From positions 1-10,606 of the forward strand of contig CAKTWD010000051.1 of NCBI GenBank assembly GCA_934630485.1: a stretch of DNA of 10,606 bases, given 5' to 3'. Source of the stretch: an uncultured Eggerthellaceae bacterium (lineage in GTDB: Bacteria; Actinomycetota; Coriobacteriia; Coriobacteriales; Eggerthellaceae). Below the pieces are notes generated by a model. It did no database searches. It was not told the DNA's origin and saw only the letters and a program-made list of their open reading frames with translations. Below, in pieces: positions 7,161 through 10,606 of this stretch. The position numbers and the translations under genes were made by a program. Each line of letters starts with the position of its first letter. Within the stretch, counting starts at the first letter, position 1.

Positions 7161-8501
7161 CTAGTACGCGACCGACGTCACGCGATAACGGTCGAACTCC
7201 GTCGTCGAACCAACTTTGCGAGCGTTCACGCGCACCTCGCACATACCGTGGCCTTCAACCGGCATCTCGAACGACGAGTCGCCCGACCAATCGCGTACCA
7301 CCTGCCAGGTACCTGCAGCATCCTTCGCGCAGAACTGGTACTCAACAGGCGTTCCCTTGCCCGCATATGCCGTGGCAGTAAGATTCACGCTTCCATCTTC
7401 GCACGTAGCGTCAAGTTGCACCAGGTCAACATACTGATGCGCCTGCTCGTACTGATCTTGCGAGTAGAACATGCTGCGCACGTCCTCAGCCGACTCGCGC
7501 GCTTTAAACAGCTTGACCAGTGCCTCACTGGCAGCAGCGGCACCGCGCGTGTTCAAATGCTGGAAGTCTGCGTAGTTCGCAGTGTCCGTCGTGTCGTACA
7601 GCTCGGGCTTGGCCAAATTGAAGTCGTAATACTCGCCGCCATGCCGCCTAACCAAGCTGCGCACCTGCATACCGTAGTCGAAGTACCTGTTGCCGTAGCA
7701 CAGCACGTTGTACACGGGCAGCGGGGTCACAGCCACAACGAAATCGACGCCGTTCTGCTCGCAATAGTCAGCCATGTCAGCAAGCGTTTGGAGCTTTCGA
7801 TCGTCCAAGGTCTTCCACCTGTACACGTCGGTGTACACCTTCATATCACCTTGGTTGTAATTGAGCGTACGATCCAAATTGCTGTAGCCCTTGCCGAAAT
7901 ACGTCCAACCCGGCGAGGAAGCCTCAACAGCATCCTTAAGCGAGGGTTGCTCAATCTTCATCTTAACGTTCTGCGCAATGGCGCCAGGCGTCGGCTTCAC
8001 ATGGTTGTCTACCCAAGGGAACAACCAGTTAATGGACTCCTTCTTGGCGTAGAAGCGATCGTCGCCAAAGTAGTAAGCGCAATCCGACAGGTACGAGCCC
8101 AAGTCACCCTTGTCCTTTGCGTTGACGAACGCACGACCGGGGTTAGGGAACTCGCTTCCCTGAACGTCGCAGAAGTCAAAACCGAACACGATAGTTTCGG
8201 GATGACGCTCGTCGACGACCTTCTTTACAGCCAGATACGATTCTTCAATAAGCTGGCCCTGCGTGCAGGTGTTGAACGCATCAACGCCCAGCTCGTCGCC
8301 GATCTGCTGCGGGTTGAACGCATGCGCGGTGCGCGAGTTACCTACGAACACCAAGTCAAGGTTGCCTTGCTGGCGGTAGTCCTGCCAGGTAAGATCGCAC
8401 TTCGACGCGTAGGGCACGAACGCGAACGTCACCGCCGAATTCAACAGCACGGCGAACAGCAGAACGCCAAGCACTTTCATTGCTGTTTTAAAAATTCGCA
8501 T
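7161..8501 (-). CDS. SGNH/DltD-like membrane-anchored acyltransferase with C-terminal beta-sandwich-like domain
   Basis: A 446-residue protein that takes the DltD role in the second module. Residues about 9-29 form a membrane anchor; the rest should be outside the cell. The nucleophile block is DLVFVGNSRTAHAF with Ser56, and the acid/His block is DFQHLN with Asp312 and His315, giving an SGNH-type triad. It resembles uncharacterised SGNH relatives (DUF1574/AlgX-like) rather than true DltD. Residues about 358-446 look like a separate all-beta domain; the pattern PVEYQFCAKD...WQVVRDWS resembles 'Y_Y_Y' (triple tyrosine) domains of cell-surface proteins. I infer a role in binding the polymer or a partner. 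The start ATG 8501 lies inside the last codons of the MBOAT gene (14-base overlap), with GGAGGG at 8509-8514. It should unload the acyl group from the MBOAT C-terminal tyrosine. About 107 bases separate its stop from the adenylation gene. Confidence 0.82.
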   Translation of the reverse strand: MRIFKTAMKVLGVLLFAVLLNSAVTFAFVPYASKCDLTWQDYRQQGNLDLVFVGNSRTAHAFNPQQIGDELGVDAFNTCTQGQLIEESYLAVKKVVDERHPETIVFGFDFCDVQGSEFPNPGRAFVNAKDKGDLGSYLSDCAYYFGDDRFYAKKESINWLFPWVDNHVKPTPGAIAQNVKMKIEQPSLKDAVEASSPGWTYFGKGYSNLDRTLNYNQGDMKVYTDVYRWKTLDDRKLQTLADMADYCEQNGVDFVVAVTPLPVYNVLCYGNRYFDYGMQVRSLVRRHGGEYYDFNLAKPELYDTTDTANYADFQHLNTRGAAAASEALVKLFKARESAEDVRSMFYSQDQYEQAHQYVDLVQLDATCEDGSVNLTATAYAGKGTPVEYQFCAKDAAGTWQVVRDWSGDSSFEMPVEGHGMCEVRVNARKVGSTTEFDRYRVTSVAY

Positions 8502-10065
8502 AGATGAACCCTCCCGCGGTGGGGGCATACGCGAAGGACGCGATGACCAGCAAGCCGATGATGCCGTAGCATGCGAAGCGCACAACCACGTTCTTCTGCA
8601 GGAACCGGCCCGCAACGTCTACGCCACGCTCACGCATGATGCTGATTGCGAAAACGATTGCGCAGCCAATTGCGGCGAAGCCGAAGGTCACGAAACCATC
8701 GCCGCCCTGAAGCGCCGAAAGCGTAGGCATGAACGCAGCCGCATTGAAGTTGAACAGCGTGTTGTGGAAGGCCTGCAGGCAGTCGCCGAAATCGTAGATG
8801 CGGTCAAAGTACCAGCCGACGTTCACCACGACGAACGTGCGGACCACGCGCCACGCGTGCCACACGTTGGTGCTGTCGTCGACGCGCAGGGCCGCCTTCA
8901 TGCGGGCGAACAAAGGCGAGGCCAGGTCGGCGACCGCGATGACCAGGCCGTTGTACAGGCCCCACCAGATGAAGTGGGCCTCGGCGCCGTGCCAAAGGCC
9001 GACCAGGAAGAACACCAGGATGTTGGCGACCGACGCCGGTAGCGTGCGGCCCCAATGCTCGCCCAAGTGGACGCCCGCCCACTTGCCCAAGCGGCGCATG
9101 GCGTCGGTCAGGGCGAACGGGTAGAACACGTAGTCGCGCATCCACGCGCCCAGCGTGATGTGCCAGCGGCGCCAGAAGTCGCCCAGGGAGACGCTGAAGT
9201 AGGGCTGGCGGAAGTTCTCGGCCATGCGCACGCCGAACAGCTGAGACACGCCGCGGACCATGTCGATGCCGCCCGAGAAGTCGCCGTACTGCTGCGCCGA
9301 GTACAGGAGGATGCCGAACACGACGATGGAGCCGGGGGTTCCGGGCGTCACCTGGTCCAGGCACGCGGCGATTGTCTTCGCCAGCATGTCGGCGACGACG
9401 AACTTCTTCAGCATGCCGAAGCCGATGAGGAGCAGGGCGCGCTTGGCGCCGGCAGGGTCGAAACGGCGAGGGGCGCAAAGCTGATCTGCCAATTGATCGA
9501 AGCGGTTGATAGGGCCTTGGATGAGCTGCGGGAACCACGAGACGAACAGCAGATATTTGAGCGGGTTGCGCTCGGGCTGCACCTTGCCATTGTAGGCGTC
9601 GATGAGGTAGCCCATCGACTGGAAGGTGTAGAACGACAAGCCCAGGGGGAGCAGCAGCGACGAGGCCAGGAACGAGTGGCCCATGCCCAGGCCGTCCAGC
9701 AGGACGTTCCAGTACTTGACGTAGGACAGGACGCCGAAGTTCAGCACCAGCGCGGCGAGCAGGGCGAACCACTTGCAGCGGTTGAAGCGGGCCTTGATTT
9801 CCTTCTTTTCGGCGCGGTCGGACGCGGCCTTGCGGGCGGCCTTGGAGCGCTCCTCCAGCTTGCCGAAGGCCATGCCCACCGCCCAGGACGAGCCGGCGGT
9901 GAGAAGGATGAAGAACAGGTTGTGCCAGCCGGTGCAGACGTAGAAGCCGAGCGAAGCGGCCAAGAGCACCGCCCACTGGCAGCGCGGCGCGATGCGGCCC
10001 AAGGCGAAGTACGCCGCCAACGACAGGCACAGGAAAGCGACGAACTGCAACGAGTACAGCTGCAA
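8488..10065 (-). CDS. MBOAT-family membrane acyltransferase with fused C-terminal acyl-shuttle motif
   Basis: A 525-residue multispanning membrane protein of the AlgI/DltB-type MBOAT family, first gene of the minus-strand operon. Signatures: QYGDFSGGIDM around 259-269, FWRRWHITLGAWMRDYVFYP with His302, and LVGLWHGAEAHF with the invariant His359. The start is TTG 10065: GGGGGA lies 7 bases upstream, and the N-terminus LQLYSLQFVAFL aligns with the usual MBOAT start pattern, while the first internal Met is at residue 65. The protein ends in GGFIYANF, a full FxYxxF hexapeptide with the predicted acyl-acceptor tyrosine at 523. In the left module this motif is on a separate DltX-like protein. The enzyme should take the acyl group from the carrier protein, pass it through the membrane to its own tail, and hand it to the SGNH protein encoded next. 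A charged cytoplasmic loop lies at about residues 69-98. GC content is higher than in the SGNH gene that follows. Confidence 0.9.
   Translation of the reverse strand: MQLYSLQFVAFLCLSLAAYFALGRIAPRCQWAVLLAASLGFYVCTGWHNLFFILLTAGSSWAVGMAFGKLEERSKAARKAASDRAEKKEIKARFNRCKWFALLAALVLNFGVLSYVKYWNVLLDGLGMGHSFLASSLLLPLGLSFYTFQSMGYLIDAYNGKVQPERNPLKYLLFVSWFPQLIQGPINRFDQLADQLCAPRRFDPAGAKRALLLIGFGMLKKFVVADMLAKTIAACLDQVTPGTPGSIVVFGILLYSAQQYGDFSGGIDMVRGVSQLFGVRMAENFRQPYFSVSLGDFWRRWHITLGAWMRDYVFYPFALTDAMRRLGKWAGVHLGEHWGRTLPASVANILVFFLVGLWHGAEAHFIWWGLYNGLVIAVADLASPLFARMKAALRVDDSTNVWHAWRVVRTFVVVNVGWYFDRIYDFGDCLQAFHNTLFNFNAAAFMPTLSALQGGDGFVTFGFAAIGCAIVFAISIMRERGVDVAGRFLQKNVVVRFACYGIIGLLVIASFAYAPTAGGFIYANF
8491..8508 (-). 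other. C-terminal acyl-shuttle hexapeptide fused to MBOAT (FIYANF)
   Basis: The last six codons of the MBOAT gene encode F-I-Y-A-N-F directly before TAA (8490-8488). This is an exact FxYxxF match, the motif whose tyrosine carries the acyl group in DltX and in MBOATs with a fused tail. The start codon of the SGNH gene (8501-8499) lies within these codons in another frame, and its GGAGGG site lies just upstream. Confidence 0.82.
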
Positions 10066-10351
10066 AAGGAAATCCCCCGATTATCGACGATTGATCAGCG
10101 GGAACAAGATTAGCACGACGCCGCGCCCTGCACTCGCTCTGCGAAGGTTTCCGCAGGTTAAGCACAATGACACGGCGTCGGATTCAGAGCGATTCGATAT
10201 AGTTGGTTTTCAAATACGGAAGCTCCCATGAGTAGCTTCTCCGGCCCAAACCCTCGCATGAGCTTTCTCGCCTCGAACAACTCGCGACTCGCGGTCTGCA
10301 GATCGAATTCCTAGGAAAAATCGCGGCTGCGGTTTGCGATCCATCGGATGA
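10066..10351. other. Gene-free upstream region of the minus-strand operon
   Basis: This stretch must hold the leader and probably the promoter of the minus-strand operon, but no clear -35/-10 pair is visible. Base composition is visibly less GC-rich than the genes. On the minus strand, a 50-residue frame from 10310 to 10158 reads like protein (for example SRELFEARKLMRGFGPEKLL). It begins just after an in-frame TAG and has no ribosome site, so it may be a fragment of a lost gene. The 93-residue minus-strand frame 10491-10210 has no recognisable motif or ribosome site and is not called. Confidence 0.4.
10073..10078 (-). promoter_or_regulatory. Ribosome-binding site for the TTG start of the MBOAT gene
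   Basis: GGGGGA on the minus strand, 7 bases upstream of TTG 10065-10063. With no in-frame ATG near the conserved N-terminus, it supports the rare TTG start. I did not find a convincing promoter for this operon in the bases above it. Confidence 0.6.
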
Positions 10352-10606
10352 CTATCTTGGGTTGAGACCCCGTCCCCGCTACATCCTGAAACCAAATCAC
10401 TCGTCAAGATTAGACCGCCAACGGTCTTATGTCTTGCTTCACTCATGGATCTTGAAGTCAGAGCTAGCCAAGGCCCCCATTTCTCCATCATTTTTGCGTT
10501 GCGTGACGATTTAAAGAAAAACCCTGTTGCCTTCCGTCAAAACTAAATGGCGTTGCGAAGTGACGAGAAGGCGCATATCTATGGGGGATACTTAGCGAAG
10601 AGTTCG
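10352..10606 (+). pseudogene. Possible degraded gene fragment, runs off window end
   Basis: One plus-strand frame is open from 10352 (after TGA 10349-10351) to the window end, except for a single TAA at 10544-10546 that is followed at once by ATG at 10547. The translation has a natural-looking composition (for example FSIIFALRDDLKKNPVAFRQN before the stop, then MALRSDEKAHIYGGYLAKSS after it). No ribosome site precedes any ATG. The wobble positions are less GC-rich than in the modules. I do not recognise the family. It could be a gene broken by stop codons, the true start of a gene at 10547 that continues outside the window, or chance. Confidence 0.22.

Noticed and set aside
7023..8507. Long plus-strand open frame (494 codons) opposite the SGNH gene
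   Set aside because: Antisense shadow; the protein is rich in Arg/His/Val without recognisable domains, while the minus frame has an anchor and the SGNH triad.
8804..10165. Long minus-strand open frame (453 codons) in another frame of the MBOAT gene
   Set aside because: Arg/Pro/Gly-rich shadow product; the MBOAT frame has all family motifs and membrane helices.
10421..10436. Hairpin AGACCG-CCAA-CGGTCT
   Set aside because: Only six base pairs and no U-tract on either side, so it is not supported as a terminator or riboswitch part.
10547..10606. Start of a plus-strand gene at ATG 10547
   Set aside because: Only 20 codons are visible, there is no ribosome-binding site, and the ATG directly follows an in-frame stop; listed only as part of the possible degraded fragment.
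1..10606. CRISPR arrays, tRNA or rRNA genes, insertion sequences
   Set aside because: No repeat arrays, no tRNA-like cloverleaf or rRNA segments, and no transposase motifs or terminal inverted repeats were seen on either strand.

Overview
The window looks like a stretch of chromosome from a high-GC Gram-positive bacterium. The GC-rich codon use, together with a dlt (teichoic acid D-alanylation) operon in an actinobacterial-looking background, suggests Coriobacteriia (Eggerthella/Olsenella-like). That placement is inferred from composition and gene content only; there is no rRNA or other phylogenetic marker here.

Layout. Two cell-envelope acylation modules face each other tail to tail around one hairpin terminator near 3829-3859. 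The left module (+ strand, 1-3748) is a dlt operon in the order dltA (only the C-terminal part is in the window), dltB, dltC, a dltX-like gene with a long extra N-terminus, and dltD. The genes overlap or are separated by only 2-3 bases. The right module (- strand, 10065 down to 3895) is transcribed in the order MBOAT acyltransferase, SGNH/DltD-like secreted transferase, amino-acid adenylation enzyme, fold-III PLP decarboxylase, acyl carrier protein. The outer 541 bases (10066-10606) hold no confident gene, only some degraded-looking reading frames.

How the genes work together. In the Dlt pathway DltA adenylates D-alanine and loads it on DltC. DltB moves the acyl group across the membrane to a tyrosine in a C-terminal hexapeptide of DltX, and the SGNH enzyme DltD passes it to the polymer. 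The left module has all these parts, with the hexapeptide PIYEGF at the end of the DltX-like protein. The right module has the same parts, but its hexapeptide, FIYANF, is fused to the end of the MBOAT itself. Both known acyl-shuttle layouts therefore sit next to each other.

The most interesting point is the decarboxylase gene inside the right module. It is translationally coupled to the adenylation gene and followed by the carrier-protein gene. Adenylation enzyme + carrier protein + LysA-fold decarboxylase is the same trio that makes carrier-bound GABA in butirosin biosynthesis (BtrJ/BtrI/BtrK). I infer that this module decorates an envelope polymer with a decarboxylated or otherwise unusual aminoacyl group instead of D-alanine. 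The substrate and the acceptor polymer cannot be read from the sequence.
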